Translations under genes and position numbers: made by a program
Assembly (NCBI RefSeq): GCF_024666595.1
Contig: NZ_CP088296.1
Span: 2,656,501-2,720,500, forward strand
DNA: 64,000 bases
Origin: Sphingomonas sp. J315
GTDB taxonomy: Bacteria > Pseudomonadota > Alphaproteobacteria > Sphingomonadales > Sphingomonadaceae
Direction: 5' to 3'
The notes under the pieces: model-generated
What the model saw: only the letters and a program-made list of their open reading frames with translations
What the model was told of the DNA's origin: nothing
The model's database searches: none
In this document: one piece after another, positions 1 through 10,879 of the stretch
Layout of the letters: each line of letters begins with the position of its first letter
Numbering within the stretch: position 1 is the stretch's first letter

Positions 1-1897
1 TCAGGAAGGTCAGGCTGTTCTGCGTGACATCGTCATAGTCCGAATAGGCGTCTTCGCGACGATATTCGGCACCAAGGACCGCACCGATCGGGCCGCCCGG
101 CAGTTCGAACAGGCCGCTCGTGTCGCCGGAGATATAGCCGACGAAGTTGAGCTGTTCCGCCCATTGCTTGCGCCACGAGGTGTGGAGGACATAGGCCAGA
201 CCTTCCGGCGTGGTCTGCGGCGCGCCTTCACCGAACAGGTTGATCGGACGGCACGCCGGATCGTCGTTGGTCGTGATGGCGTCGGCGTTGACGCGGCAGA
301 CGATCTGGCCGGCGCTGTTGCGAACGGCGTTGGCTGCACGGTTGAAGTTGGCGACGTTCACGTTGCCGCCGGTTTCATAATAGGTGTCGGTACGACCGAA
401 GTTGCCGGCGACTTCGTAACGCAGATTGCCGGTGTCCGACAGGTCGCCACGGAAACCACCGACGATGCGGAACGTCTCACGCTCATGATCCTCGGCGCGG
501 GTGCCGATGTCGTTGTTGAAGCGGAAGAAGGTGAACGCACCGGTGTTGTAGTTGGCCGTGCCGACTGCATAACCCTGGATCGTGCGGATCTGGTTACGCG
601 CCTGTTCGGTCAGATAGGGGTTGTCGAGGAAGAAGGTCGGCGACAGCGTCGAGTTGATGAAGGTCGGCTGTGTCGACGTCTGGTTGTTGGTGATCTTGAC
701 GTACTTCGCCTCGAGGAACGCGGTCAGCGCCGGCGAGAACTCGTAGCGGGCGAGGATGTTGGCTGCATAACGCTCAAGGCCCGGCAGCAGCATCGCGCCT
801 TCGACGCCGGTGGCGCTCAGGCCGCCGAAGCGACCGCCGCCGATGCGACGCAGATCGAGCGTCGGATCGTCGCGGACGAGCTGGCCATTGGGCAGGAACA
901 CATAGCCGTCCGACAGCAGGCCGCCGGTGCCGGGACCAGAAACGGTGGCGCCGCGCTCACCCGTGCAGTTCGCGGCGATGCGAGCCGCAACGACCGGATC
1001 GGCCGAGCTCACACCCGGGCAGGTCGTCTGGACCATGCCGCCGAGCGAGATGATGCCGAAGCGGTTGCCCGGAGCGTTGATCCCGAAGAAGGTCTGATCG
1101 GGAATGCCATCGCCCATGCCGGTTTCGTCGGCGTTGAACTCCGACACGAAATAGCCCGGGAGGCCGCTATAGGCACCAGTCATCTCGTCGCGGTCGGTGA
1201 AGAGCAGCATTTCCGAACGTGCATATTCCGCCGCGACCGCGATATTGCCGCGACCTTCAGCGAAATTCTTGCCGTACACGACCGACAGACGCTGGGCACC
1301 GCGATCGCCGCGGTCCGAAACGCCGCCCTGGCCGCTGATGTCGAGGCCGTCAAAATCCTGCTTGAGGACAAAGTTGACCACACCGGCGACGGCGTCCGAG
1401 CCGTAGATTGCCGAGTTGCCGCCGGTCACGACGTCGACGCGCTCGAGCAGCGCGGTTGGGATCGTGTTGACGTCGACCGCGTAGCTGCCCGGGGTCGAGG
1501 TCACGTGACGACGGCCGTTGACCACCACCAGCGTGCGCGCGGTGCCGAGACCGCGAAGGTCGAGCAGGTTGAGGCCGGCGGTGCCGATGAAGCGCGTCGA
1601 GTTCGCCTGGCTGAAGGTCGAACGCAGCGTCGGCAGCTGGTTGAGCGCGTCACCCAGCGACAGGTTGCCGGTGTCGAGCAGGTCTTCGACGTTGACGCTG
1701 GTCACCGGAACGACGGTGTCGACGCCCGGGCGCGCGATACGCGAACCGGTCACCACGACGACGTCGCCGCCGGTAGTAGCTTCTGGGCACTCTTCGCCGA
1801 CGGGGCAGACTGGCGCATCTTGCGCCAATGCGGCCTGCGGGACGACGAAGCTCGCACTCGCAAGCGCGGTCGCCGTCAGAAGACGACTGATGTTCAT
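1..1897 (-). CDS. TonB-dependent receptor, 3' end beyond the window
   Basis: This is an outer-membrane TonB-dependent receptor; about 632 codons are visible and the frame is open to the window edge, so the C-terminal barrel strands are missing. The start at 1897 has a clear AGGGGA ribosome site 5 nt upstream. Residues 1-25 form a signal peptide ending ALAQ. The TonB-box-like stretch is followed by a plug domain with the features LLDLRGLGTARTLVVVNGRR, YAVDVNTIP and IYGSDAVAGVVNF (about residues 105-180). The order of plug motifs matches the large sphingomonad receptor family that imports oligosaccharides, peptides or siderophores. The substrate cannot be read from the sequence. No neighbouring transport gene suggests it. 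Confidence 0.9.
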   Translation of the reverse strand, partial: MNISRLLTATALASASFVVPQAALAQDAPVCPVGEECPEATTGGDVVVVTGSRIARPGVDTVVPVTSVNVEDLLDTGNLSLGDALNQLPTLRSTFSQANSTRFIGTAGLNLLDLRGLGTARTLVVVNGRRHVTSTPGSYAVDVNTIPTALLERVDVVTGGNSAIYGSDAVAGVVNFVLKQDFDGLDISGQGGVSDRGDRGAQRLSVVYGKNFAEGRGNIAVAAEYARSEMLLFTDRDEMTGAYSGLPGYFVSEFNADETGMGDGIPDQTFFGINAPGNRFGIISLGGMVQTTCPGVSSADPVVAARIAANCTGERGATVSGPGTGGLLSDGYVFLPNGQLVRDDPTLDLRRIGGGRFGGLSATGVEGAMLLPGLERYAANILARYEFSPALTAFLEAKYVKITNNQTSTQPTFINSTLSPTFFLDNPYLTEQARNQIRTIQGYAVGTANYNTGAFTFFRFNNDIGTRAEDHERETFRIVGGFRGDLSDTGNLRYEVAGNFGRTDTYYETGGNVNVANFNRAANAVRNSAGQIVCRVNADAITTNDDPACRPINLFGEGAPQTTPEGLAYVLHTSWRKQWAEQLNFVGYISGDTSGLFELPGGPIGAVLGAEYRREDAYSDYDDVTQNSLTFL

Positions 1898-2102
1898 ATG
1901 ATTCCCCTTCACCGGCTGAATGCCGGTTCGTTTCAGAGGAAACCGTGTTGTTCACCTTAGAGCAAGCAAAAGCGACCGCGCGGGAGCAAATTGAGCGTCT
2001 TGCTGTTGCAACATTGCCACAATTTTGCAGTGCAGCAAGAATGCTGAGATATAAAATATCACGGCACTATCGCATGGTTGTTCGATTCGTTCGTAAGGGA
2101 AA

Positions 2103-3281
<1,179 letters not shown>

Positions 3282-3312
3282 GGGTAACGACTCCTGCGAG
3301 GAACTTTCCGCG

Positions 3313-4374
3313 CTATCTAGTCGCGGGGAGGGCGGTTAGCCAGTCGGCAAGAGGTTGCCACAGAAACTGTCGCGCGGACGAGCCGACCACCATGCCGACA
3401 TGGCCGAGGCGGAGCTTGCGCTGGTCGGCAAAGCCTACCGCACTGGTGGCGGGGACGATGCGGTCGGTGAGCGAAACGAACTCGACCGTGGGGCAGGTCA
3501 GGGCCAGCGGATCAACGATCTGTCCTGCCACCCGCCAGCGGCCATCTCCGGGCAAATCTGCGGTGAAGAAATCGTCGAACATCTGTCGCCCGGCGGAAAA
3601 GGTTAGTGGCGCGCCGGCATTTGCCCAATCCTCCAGCACGACGAAGTTCTTCGCCGCCGCGCTTGCGGGATCTAGCCGTGCGAATTTTTCGAACTTGGCG
3701 ATCGTGCGCGCCGGGTCGAGTTGCCAGAATCCGGCCTGCAACACCTCCATCGGGACAAGGCCGAGCGCGTCGCAGGTGTCGTGCGCCGCCTGCCAGATCG
3801 AATCGATCCGTTCCAGAGACTCCGTCCCGAATCGCTCGAACCGCCAGGGCGCAGCAATCATAGCGAGGCCGCGCACCGGCACTGCCTGCGCTGCTGCTGC
3901 CGCGATCGTGCCCCCGATGCAATATCCGGCGAGTGCCACCGGTTCGCCGATGCTGCGTAGCAGCGGGATCAGCATCTCCTCGACATGCTGCGTCACGTCG
4001 CAATCGCGGTCGTGCGGCGTAGGGCTGCCCCAATCGACCAAGAGCGGGCGCACCCCCTGCCGCGACAGCCAGCGCAGTAGCGATCGGCGGTAGCGCATGT
4101 CGAGGATCATCGGCGGATTGATCAGCGAGGGCACGAACACGGTCGGAATCCCCGTTCCGCCATAATCGCGTAGCGTCGCTCGCCCCGCTTGCGCCACCGC
4201 CGGCAACGGGCGTCGCGCGCGTGGGCGGCGCGCCGACTGATAGGCCGCCAGCCCCGCCAGTGCCGCCGCACGCCGATCGGGCGATGCTGCGGTTTCGTTG
4301 CGCAGCAGATCGAGAAACAGCGGAAGGGGGCGTGGCCCGTGTTGCGATGCGGCAATGAAAGATGTTAGGGCCAT
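3313..4374 (-). CDS. PhaC-like alpha/beta hydrolase (short PHA synthase homologue)
   Basis: This 353-residue protein resembles the catalytic domain of polyhydroxyalkanoate synthases. The lipase-like box is GYCIGG with Cys152 as nucleophile. The acid is likely Asp305 (SLTDRIVPA) and the base His326 in LGHVGM, and the DWGSPT segment typical of PhaC is at 114-119. It is far shorter than class I PhaC (around 590 residues) because the N-terminal domain is missing, and is near the size of class III PhaC, but no PhaE partner is seen. The start at 4374 has AAGGG 9 nt upstream. It overlaps the promoter space of the divergent phaR. Polymerase, depolymerase or thioesterase activity cannot be told apart here. 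Confidence 0.8.
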   Translation of the reverse strand: MALTSFIAASQHGPRPLPLFLDLLRNETAASPDRRAAALAGLAAYQSARRPRARRPLPAVAQAGRATLRDYGGTGIPTVFVPSLINPPMILDMRYRRSLLRWLSRQGVRPLLVDWGSPTPHDRDCDVTQHVEEMLIPLLRSIGEPVALAGYCIGGTIAAAAAQAVPVRGLAMIAAPWRFERFGTESLERIDSIWQAAHDTCDALGLVPMEVLQAGFWQLDPARTIAKFEKFARLDPASAAAKNFVVLEDWANAGAPLTFSAGRQMFDDFFTADLPGDGRWRVAGQIVDPLALTCPTVEFVSLTDRIVPATSAVGFADQRKLRLGHVGMVVGSSARQFLWQPLADWLTALPATR

Positions 4375-4397
4375 GTCAAATACCCTTGGGGGCGAGC

Positions 4398-4970
4398 ATG
4401 AAAAAGACAGCGCAGACGGACGGCCCGGTCATCATCAAGAAGTACGCGAACCGGCGACTCTACAATACCGAAAGCTCGTCCTACATCACGCTCGACCATC
4501 TCGCTGCGATGACGCGCGAGGGGCGCGATTTCAAGGTCGTCGATGCGAAGACCGATGAAGATATTACGCATAACGTTTTGACGCAGATCATCATGGAAGA
4601 GGAAGCGCGTGGCCAGACGCTGTTGCCGGTCAACTTCCTGCGCCAGCTGATCGCGCTCTATGGCGATTCGATGCAAGCGATGGTCCCGGGGTATCTGGAG
4701 GCGTCGATGGACAGCTTCCGTCGCAATCAGGAACAGTTCAAGTCGGCGGTCGAGGGCGCGTTCGCCAACTCGCCCTTTGCTGAGATCGCCAAGCGCAACC
4801 TGCAGATGTTCGAAGCCGCGGCAGAGGCGTTCAAGCCCGGCGCGAGCCCCGGCTCCGCCGCACCCGCCCCGCCGGCCGCAGCCGCCCCGGAGAAGAGCAA
4901 GGACGACGAGATCGCCGCGCTCAAGGCACAGCTGTCCGCGCTCAAGGATCAGGTCGACAAGCTCGGCTGA
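4398..4970 (+). CDS. phaR: Polyhydroxyalkanoate synthesis repressor PhaR
   Basis: This is a 190-residue regulator that in other alphaproteobacteria binds both DNA and PHA granules and represses phasin and PHA genes. The N-terminal DNA-binding domain (residues 10-70) carries the hallmark PVIIKKYANRRLYNTESS and YITLDHLAAMTREGRDFKV. The following PHB_acc region includes LLPVNFLRQLIALYGDSMQ. The C-terminus is Ala/Pro-rich and ends in a short predicted coiled coil (DDEIAALKAQLSALKDQVDKL). The start at 4398 (MKKTAQ) was preferred over an in-frame codon at 4362 because the family begins just before the DNA-binding motif. It is divergent from the PhaC-like gene with only 23 bp between the starts. Confidence 0.94.
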   Translation: MKKTAQTDGPVIIKKYANRRLYNTESSSYITLDHLAAMTREGRDFKVVDAKTDEDITHNVLTQIIMEEEARGQTLLPVNFLRQLIALYGDSMQAMVPGYLEASMDSFRRNQEQFKSAVEGAFANSPFAEIAKRNLQMFEAAAEAFKPGASPGSAAPAPPAAAAPEKSKDDEIAALKAQLSALKDQVDKLG

Positions 4971-5014
4971 GCGCAATAGCCTTCCGCCCTTCGCGTATCT
5001 GAAGGGGGAATGCC

Positions 5015-6316
5015 ATGAAGTCCTGGATCGTCGTCGTCGCTGCGGGCCTGCTCGCCGGGACCGCGCTCGCGCAGCCGCAGGCGACCGAGCGGCCCGACCG
5101 CTATATCCATGCCGGCGCGCTGCTCGACCGGCCGGCACAGGCACCGCGCGGGGCAAGCACGATCGCGGTGCGTGGCGGGGTGATCGTGGGCGTCTATGAC
5201 GGCCATGTCATGCCGCTGGGCGACGCGCCGGTCATCGACCTCAGGGACAGGATGGTGCTGCCGGGGCTGATCGACAGCCATGTGCATTTGAGTTCCGACC
5301 GCGCCGGGCAGGAGGGGCTGCTGGCCGGCTTTACCGAGAGCAAGGAGCTGGGCGCGTTCGAGGCGCAGTGGAACGCGCGCAAGACGCTGATGGCGGGGTT
5401 CACCACCGTCCGCAATCTGGGCGATGACGGCGCGACGCTTGCGCTGCGTGAGGCGATCGCACGCGGCTGGACCGACGGGCCGCGCATCGTCGATGCGGGG
5501 CGGTCCATCTCTACCACCTCCGGGCATATGGACCGGCGGCTGGGCGTGGTCGAGGATCTCCACCCGGCGATGAACATCGAAAATCTGTGCGACGGGGCCG
5601 ATGCATGCCGCAAGGCGGTGCGCAACCAAGTCGCGCGCGGGGCGGACGTCATCAAGATCGCGACTACCGGCGGGGTCAACAGCCGGATCGGTGCAGGGCT
5701 GGGCAAGCAGATGTTCGACGATGAGGCAAAGGCGATCGTCGAGACCGCGCGCCTCTATGGCAAGAAGGTCGCGGTGCACGCCCATGGCGCGGACGGCATC
5801 ACGCTGGCGCTGAAGATGGGCGCGGATTCGGTCGAGCACGGCACGCTGATGGACGACGAGGCGATTGCGCTCTTCAAGAAGACGGGCGCCTATTATGTCC
5901 CGACGCTATCGACGGTGAACGGCTATCTGGAGCGCATTGCCAAGGACCCGAACGCCTATCCGCCTGCGGTGCGTGCGAAGATCGACTGGCGCATTTCGAT
6001 CACCGGCAAGGCGCTGGAAAAGGCGGTTCCGGCAGGGGTGAAGATCGCGTTCGGCACCGATGCGGGCGTGTCCAAGCATGGCCGCAACGGCGACGAGTTC
6101 GAACTGATGGTCAAGCACGGCATGACGCCGATGCAGGCCATCGTCGCTGCGACGGTGAATGCCGCCGACCTCTTGGGCCTGTCCAAGGAAGTGGGCAGCA
6201 TCGAACCGGGCAAGAGCGCGGACATCATCGCGGTGAGCGGAGATCCGCTGAAGGATGTGCGGCTGCTGAAATCGGTCGGTTTCGTGATGCGTGCCGGGGT
6301 GGTGCACAAGCAATGA
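5015..6316 (+). CDS. Exported amidohydrolase family metal-dependent hydrolase
   Basis: This 433-residue protein has a signal peptide (residues 1-19, cut after TALA) and a complete amidohydrolase TIM barrel, so it probably acts in the periplasm on imide, amide or dipeptide bonds. Metal ligands are visible: His89 and His91 in DSHVH, a likely carboxylated Lys214 in DVIKIATTGG, His255 and His257 in VAVHAHGAD, His275 in SVEHGT, and Asp349 in FGTDAG. This pattern is that of the imidazolonepropionase/Xaa-Pro dipeptidase-like group. The start follows GGGGGAA with 5 nt spacing. The substrate is unknown and the gene stands alone. Confidence 0.9.
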   Translation: MKSWIVVVAAGLLAGTALAQPQATERPDRYIHAGALLDRPAQAPRGASTIAVRGGVIVGVYDGHVMPLGDAPVIDLRDRMVLPGLIDSHVHLSSDRAGQEGLLAGFTESKELGAFEAQWNARKTLMAGFTTVRNLGDDGATLALREAIARGWTDGPRIVDAGRSISTTSGHMDRRLGVVEDLHPAMNIENLCDGADACRKAVRNQVARGADVIKIATTGGVNSRIGAGLGKQMFDDEAKAIVETARLYGKKVAVHAHGADGITLALKMGADSVEHGTLMDDEAIALFKKTGAYYVPTLSTVNGYLERIAKDPNAYPPAVRAKIDWRISITGKALEKAVPAGVKIAFGTDAGVSKHGRNGDEFELMVKHGMTPMQAIVAATVNAADLLGLSKEVGSIEPGKSADIIAVSGDPLKDVRLLKSVGFVMRAGVVHKQ

Positions 6317-6322
6317 GATGGC

Positions 6323-6346
6323 GGGGGGCGGCGCGGACCGCCCCCC
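6323..6346. terminator. GC hairpin between convergent genes
   Basis: A 9-bp perfect stem (GGGGGGCGG paired with CCGCCCCCC) with a 6-nt loop lies between the convergent amidohydrolase and methyltransferase genes. No strong T tract follows on either strand, so its action as a bidirectional terminator is inferred from position. Confidence 0.5.
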
Positions 6347-6353
6347 GACCGGT

Positions 6354-7199
6354 TCAGCCGCCCCGCTTGCTTGGATTGGGCTTGCGGAATTTGAGCGTCA
6401 TACGGTCGCTCTCGCCGATCGCCTCGTATTTGGCGCGATCGACATCCTTCAGGCGATAGCTGGGCGGCAGGGTCCACACGCCGTCCTTCCAGTCGGCGGT
6501 ATCCTTCGGGTTGGCGTTGATGTTGCTTTCCGCCACCAGCTTGAATCCGGCATCGGCGGCGAGCTTCTTGATCGTCGAGGTCTTGATGTAGCCGCTCGTC
6601 CGCTCGCGCTCGGCATCGGCGCTTTCGGGCAGGCGGTGGTCGACGACGCCGAGCACGCCGCCGGGCTTGAGCATCGCGAAGATCTGCTTGAACGCCTCTG
6701 CTGAATAGTCGGCCTTGTCGGGACGCTGATAGCCCATCTTCCAGTTATGGACGTTGCGGAAGGTGAGGACGACGTCGGCGCTGCCGTCCGGCACCTTGGT
6801 TTCGTCCGGGGCGAAGACAGGGAAGATCGCCGTCTTGATCCCGCCATAGAGGTCGGGATTGGCGGCCATCAGCCGATTGGTCCCGCCCGACAGCGACGCG
6901 AGCGACGCGGCATAATAGGTGCCGCCGCCCTTTTTCAGATAGGGAACGAGGATCTCCGAATACCAGCCGCCGCCCGGCCAGAGCTCGACCACGGTGTGCG
7001 TCGGCTTCACGCCGAAAAAGGCGAGCGTTTCGACGGGGTTGCGGTATTTGTCGCGGGCGACATTGGCGGGCGTGCGGGTGGAGGCAGCGACTGCGGCCTT
7101 CAATTCGGCACTCGGCTTGCCCATCTGGGGCGCGCCGATGGCGGCGGCTGCGGTCAGGGCGACCGCGGATAGCGCGATGGCGGGCAGGGTGTAGCGCAT
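6354..7199 (-). CDS. Exported class I methyltransferase-like protein
   Basis: This is a 281-residue protein with a class I SAM-methyltransferase fold preceded by a signal peptide (residues 1-22, ending AAAIGAPQ). The nucleotide-binding motif I region reads VVELWPGGGWYSEIL. A later acidic strand is ADVVLTFRNVHNW, and the post-motif segment LKPGGVLGVVDHR is typical of the fold. The start at 7199 was chosen over 7292 because it has AGAGAGGAG directly upstream and begins the signal peptide. Export is odd for a SAM-dependent enzyme because SAM is cytoplasmic, so it may bind another ligand or be a non-catalytic relative. It is divergent from a small membrane protein. Confidence 0.82.
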   Translation of the reverse strand: MRYTLPAIALSAVALTAAAAIGAPQMGKPSAELKAAVAASTRTPANVARDKYRNPVETLAFFGVKPTHTVVELWPGGGWYSEILVPYLKKGGGTYYAASLASLSGGTNRLMAANPDLYGGIKTAIFPVFAPDETKVPDGSADVVLTFRNVHNWKMGYQRPDKADYSAEAFKQIFAMLKPGGVLGVVDHRLPESADAERERTSGYIKTSTIKKLAADAGFKLVAESNINANPKDTADWKDGVWTLPPSYRLKDVDRAKYEAIGESDRMTLKFRKPNPSKRGG

Positions 7200-7249
7200 G
7201 AAAGGCTCCTCTCTGTTCTGGCGCGTGGTTTGGAGTGGTGCGAAGGGCG

Positions 7250-7438
7250 ATGCAAGGGCCGTTGTGGATCGGAGTGGGCGCGATGGTCGCACTGGTCGGG
7301 GTGAGCGGTGTCGCCGAATGGCGACGGAGCAAGCGCCACGACCTGGACAAGGTCGGCTGGGTACCCTGGACCTTCATTCAGGTAATGGCGCTGGTGCTTG
7401 CGATCGCCGGCGCGGCGCTGGCGCTGAAGGGCGGGTAG
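7250..7438 (+). CDS. Small two-helix membrane protein
   Basis: This is a 62-residue protein with two predicted membrane helices (about residues 3-21 and 41-59) joined by a short basic loop, EWRRSKRHDLDKVG. The start at 7250 has GAAGGG just upstream; GTG codons at 7235 and 7238 are possible alternatives. It is divergent from the exported methyltransferase gene, 50 bp away. No family is recognised and the function is unknown. Confidence 0.6.
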   Translation: MQGPLWIGVGAMVALVGVSGVAEWRRSKRHDLDKVGWVPWTFIQVMALVLAIAGAALALKGG

Positions 7439-7477
7439 CGTAGCCCACCATCTTCCCCCGCAAGCTGGACTCGCGTG

Positions 7478-8656
7478 TCAGTAGAACCGGGCGAGGGTGA
7501 GGGAGCGTTCGCCCCCTTCGCACAGGGTCAGTCTGACGCGGCGGCCTGGAACACCGGTTGCCCAGTCGCGTGCGGCGTCGGCCGCGGGCATCCCATCGAC
7601 GGCGCAGATCAGCGTGCCTGCACGCCATCCCATTGCGGCGGCGGGACTGCCGCGCATGACGTGGAGGACGCGCAGCTGATCGCGCTCCTGCGTCACCATC
7701 AGGCCACTGGTCGATCGCGTCACTGGCCAGTCGGCGCGCGCGCCGGTCGCGAGGACCATGCGGCCCGCACGGGGGTCGAGCAATACGCGGTGCCGCCGCA
7801 GCAGACCGCCGCCGATCCGCCCCGCCGCGCCCTTGCGACCGGAAAAGCCGGTGTCCGGTTCGACGCGCAGCTCGACCTCCGCGGCGAGTCCGCCGATGCG
7901 CAGGGCGGGGAGAATGGCGACCTCGCTCTCGACCACGCCGCCTAGTCCCCAGGAGATCGCGGTGGTGGTCGGCACAGCGGCGGATGCGCTGGCCTGCCAG
8001 AAGCTGCGCGTCAGGCTGACCATGCCGCCATCGCCGGTATCCACGATGACCGGCCGCACGTTGCGTCCGCCCAGATCCAGCTCGCTGAGATAAAGGCCAG
8101 AGCGCTCGGCGAGGCGCAGCGGTAGCGTCACGCCCCGAAATGGCATGCGTCCGCTCGGCAGCAGGCGAAAGCGCTGTGTGTCATAGTCGATCTCGAGCGC
8201 ATGGCCGGCAAGCAGGTCGGACCCGACGAACAGGTCGACCGGCGCGTTGCCGGTGACGCGCGGATCGGCGTCGATGATCGCGACCCGACCGCCGGTGCGG
8301 ACCAACCCGCCGACCTCGACCCGGTCGATCCCGGTCCAGGAAAGCGCAACGCTGCCCCCGATCGCATCGGCGCGGCCCGCGACCAGCGGCTTCAGTCCTG
8401 CGGTGTGGGCAAACCGGGTCGAGACGGCGGAATCGGTGACGCCGGTGTCCAGCAGCGCATCGACCCAACGGCCATTGAGCAGGGTACGAAAGCGGATCTG
8501 GTTGCCTGCGGTGAGCTCGAAGCTCACCCAGCGCGCTTCGGTATCGGCGGCGAGGTGCATCACCGCGGGCGCCGCAGCAACGCGATCAGCGGGCACGGCC
8601 AGGCCGATCAGGGCGGTCAGCAGCATCACGATCGCGCGGAACTCCATGTGCGCCAT
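7478..8656 (-). CDS. Exported aspartyl protease-like protein with C-terminal PDZ-like region
   Basis: The 392-residue protein starts with a signal peptide (to about residue 29). It carries two aspartyl-protease motifs, ALLDTGVTDSAVS (Asp70) and VIVDTGDGGMVSL (Asp206), as in retropepsin/pepsin-like bacterial proteins. After residue 310 a PDZ-like region appears (LRVLHVMRGSPAAAMGWRAGTLICAVDGMP), which usually positions substrates. Periplasmic proteolysis is therefore likely. An in-frame ATG at 8647 is an equally possible start, and no clear ribosome site favours either. It is convergent with the small membrane protein gene. Confidence 0.85.
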   Translation of the reverse strand: MAHMEFRAIVMLLTALIGLAVPADRVAAAPAVMHLAADTEARWVSFELTAGNQIRFRTLLNGRWVDALLDTGVTDSAVSTRFAHTAGLKPLVAGRADAIGGSVALSWTGIDRVEVGGLVRTGGRVAIIDADPRVTGNAPVDLFVGSDLLAGHALEIDYDTQRFRLLPSGRMPFRGVTLPLRLAERSGLYLSELDLGGRNVRPVIVDTGDGGMVSLTRSFWQASASAAVPTTTAISWGLGGVVESEVAILPALRIGGLAAEVELRVEPDTGFSGRKGAAGRIGGGLLRRHRVLLDPRAGRMVLATGARADWPVTRSTSGLMVTQERDQLRVLHVMRGSPAAAMGWRAGTLICAVDGMPAADAARDWATGVPGRRVRLTLCEGGERSLTLARFY

Positions 8657-8735
8657 GCTAAGCGTGGGGCAGGGGAGCGCCAGCGGTTGCGGTCGTGGTT
8701 AATGTCCCGTTGAGGGAGTAGGCTGCCCGCGGTGT

Positions 8736-10284
8736 TTACAGGCACGCTTCCAGCAGCGCCTGGTCGAAGCCGAATGAGCGCGCCTTTTCAAGCGTATAGG
8801 GGCGCAGGCCCATCGAGCGATACTCGCCGATGATCTTCCCGTCGGCGCTCTCGTCGAGATATTCGAACTTGAACAATTCCTGCGTCACGATCACCGGACC
8901 TTCCATCCCGATCACCTCGGTGATGTTGGTGACGCGGCGGCTGCCGTCGCGCAGGCGCTTTACCTGAACGATCAGGTCGACCAGAATCGGCGATCTGGCG
9001 GCTGATCGCTTCCTTCGGGATCTTGATGTCGCCCATCAGCACCATGTTCTCCATGCGGCCGAGGCATTCGCGTGGGGAATTGGAGTGGAGGGTGCACATC
9101 GATCCGTCATGGCCGGTGTTCATCGCGGACAGGAGATCGAAGCATTCAGGCCCGCGAATTTCGCCGAGGATGATGCGATCCGGGCGCATACGAAGGGCGT
9201 TCTTGACCAGGTCGCGGATCGTGATTTCGCCCTGACCTTCAAGATTCGGCGGGCGGGTTTCGAGCGGAAGCCAGTGCGGCTGTTGCAGACGAAGCTCCGC
9301 CGCGTCCTCGATCGTCAGCACGCGCTCGCCCGGGTCGATCATCTTCGACAATGCATTGAGCATCGTCGTCTTGCCCGAGCCGGTACCGCCCGAGATGACG
9401 ACGTTGAAGCGGCAGGCACCCGCGATCTTCAACATCGTCGCCATCTTCGACGACATCGATCCAAAGCCCGCCATCATGTCGAGCGTGATCGGCTTGTCTG
9501 AGAATTTGCGAATCGAGATCGCGGTGCCGCGCAACGACAGCGGCGGCACGATCACGTTGACGCGGCTGCCATCCTTGAGGCGCGCGTCGGCGAGCGGGGT
9601 GGTCTGGTCGACGCGCCGGCCGACCGAGTTGCAGATGCGCTGGGCGATCTGGAACAGATGCTCCTCGTCGCGGAACTGGATGTTGGCCAGCTCGAGCTTG
9701 CCCTTGCGCTCGACAAAGGTCTGATCGGGGCCATTGACCATGATGTCGCTGATCGAGCTGTCGGAGAGCAGCTCCTCAAGCGGACCGAGGCCGAGCAACT
9801 CGTCGACCAGCACTTTTTCGAGCGCGAACTGTTCGCGACGGTTGAGCGTCAGCTTCAGCTCGGCGAGCACTTCGCCGATGATCGGTCGGAATTCCTCGGC
9901 CAGCTCGTCCTTGCTCAGCGTCGCTGCGGCTTCGGGATCGACTCGCTCGAGCAGGCGCGGGAGCACCTGTTCCTTGATCCGGTGGATCGACGCCTCGAAG
10001 CCTTCGGTTCGGGAACTGCTCGGCTCGCCGGTCGCGGCCTGGCGATCGGCCAGGCGCTGCATCGCTTCGGTGGTCGACTGGTTGCCCGTCGTGCCGCCTG
10101 AGGCGGGTTCGGGCTGGGTCTGGGAGGCACCTGGCAGGGGCACGTCATGGAGCGGCGGAAATTGCTCGCCGCCCGCCGGCTCGACCGGGCGAGCGGAACC
10201 GCCGCCCTGCATCGGGCGTGCAACGCCGAAGGCTGGCCGTCCCGGGCCTCCCCCAGGTCCGCTGCGACGTCCGAATGCGCTCAC
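8736..10284 (-). CDS. cpaF: CpaF-type secretion/pilus ATPase, frame broken by one base
   Basis: This is a type II/IV secretion ATPase of the CpaF/TadA group, 515 residues once the frame is restored. The body has the Walker A motif ISGGTGSGKTTML, the Walker B-like region DRIILGEIRGPECFDLL and the His box TLHSNSPRECLGRMEN. A one-base insertion near 8982 throws the frame off after SRQIADS; the next frame continues VDLIVQVKRLRDGSRR to the stop at 8736, as in intact CpaF. The start is GTG with GGGAG upstream. The N-terminus is Pro/Gly-rich and disordered. No other tad or pilus gene is in the window, so this is an orphan copy or the edge of a distant locus. Confidence 0.9.
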
Positions 10285-10377
10285 ACCAACTCCCCGCTAT
10301 AGGTTACGGTCAACGGAATAGCCGCCAAGGTTTGACAAGTTCCTAACCATCAACAGCTTGGCGGCTCGGAGGGGCGG

Positions 10378-10806
10378 ATGCTGAGACTAATGCTGATGCT
10401 GGTGACGCCAGTCGCTGATTCGCCGCCTGATCTGGCCTGGCTGGAAGGCGAATGGTGTACTGTGGCCGTCAATGGCCGCCAGACCTGTGAACTGTGGGGA
10501 CCGGCGCGTGGCGGCATGATGCTGGGGACCAGCCAGACGGTGCGCGACGGCAAGACGCGCGATTTCGAGTATATGCGGATCGAGCTGAGCGCCGAGGCGG
10601 TCGTGTTCTACGGATCGCCGCGCGGTTCTCCCGCCGTGGCATTCCGCGAGAGCAAGCGCGAGGCGCAGGGCATCACCTTCGGCAATCCCGGCCATGATTA
10701 TCCGCAGCGCATCCGTTACTGGCGCGAGGGCGAGATGCTGAACGCGGAGATCGCGCTGGCCGACGGCAGCAGGCCGATGCGCTGGGCTTACACCCGCGTC
10801 CCTTGA
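10378..10806 (+). CDS. DUF6265-like protein
   Basis: This 142-residue protein contains a short hydrophobic N-terminus and the pattern LAWLEGEWCTV...WGPARGGMMLGTSQTV...YMRIEL, which I recognise as the DUF6265 beta-barrel-like domain of exported proteins. It ends with AEIALADGSRPMRWAYTR. The ribosome site GGAGGGGCGG lies just before the ATG. A related but diverged gene follows at 10880, so the two look like a duplicated pair. The function is unknown. Confidence 0.8.
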   Translation: MLRLMLMLVTPVADSPPDLAWLEGEWCTVAVNGRQTCELWGPARGGMMLGTSQTVRDGKTRDFEYMRIELSAEAVVFYGSPRGSPAVAFRESKREAQGITFGNPGHDYPQRIRYWREGEMLNAEIALADGSRPMRWAYTRVP

Positions 10807-10879
10807 CCGATCCTGACCATGGCCCGTGGCGGGTGAGAATGCGAGTGCGGCTGTGACTTTTGATCACAGGGGTTATTGC

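Noticed and set aside
164..1960. A 598-residue plus-strand frame opposite the first TonB receptor
   Set aside because: It is the antisense of a clear receptor with signal peptide and plug motifs; such long shadows are common at this GC content.
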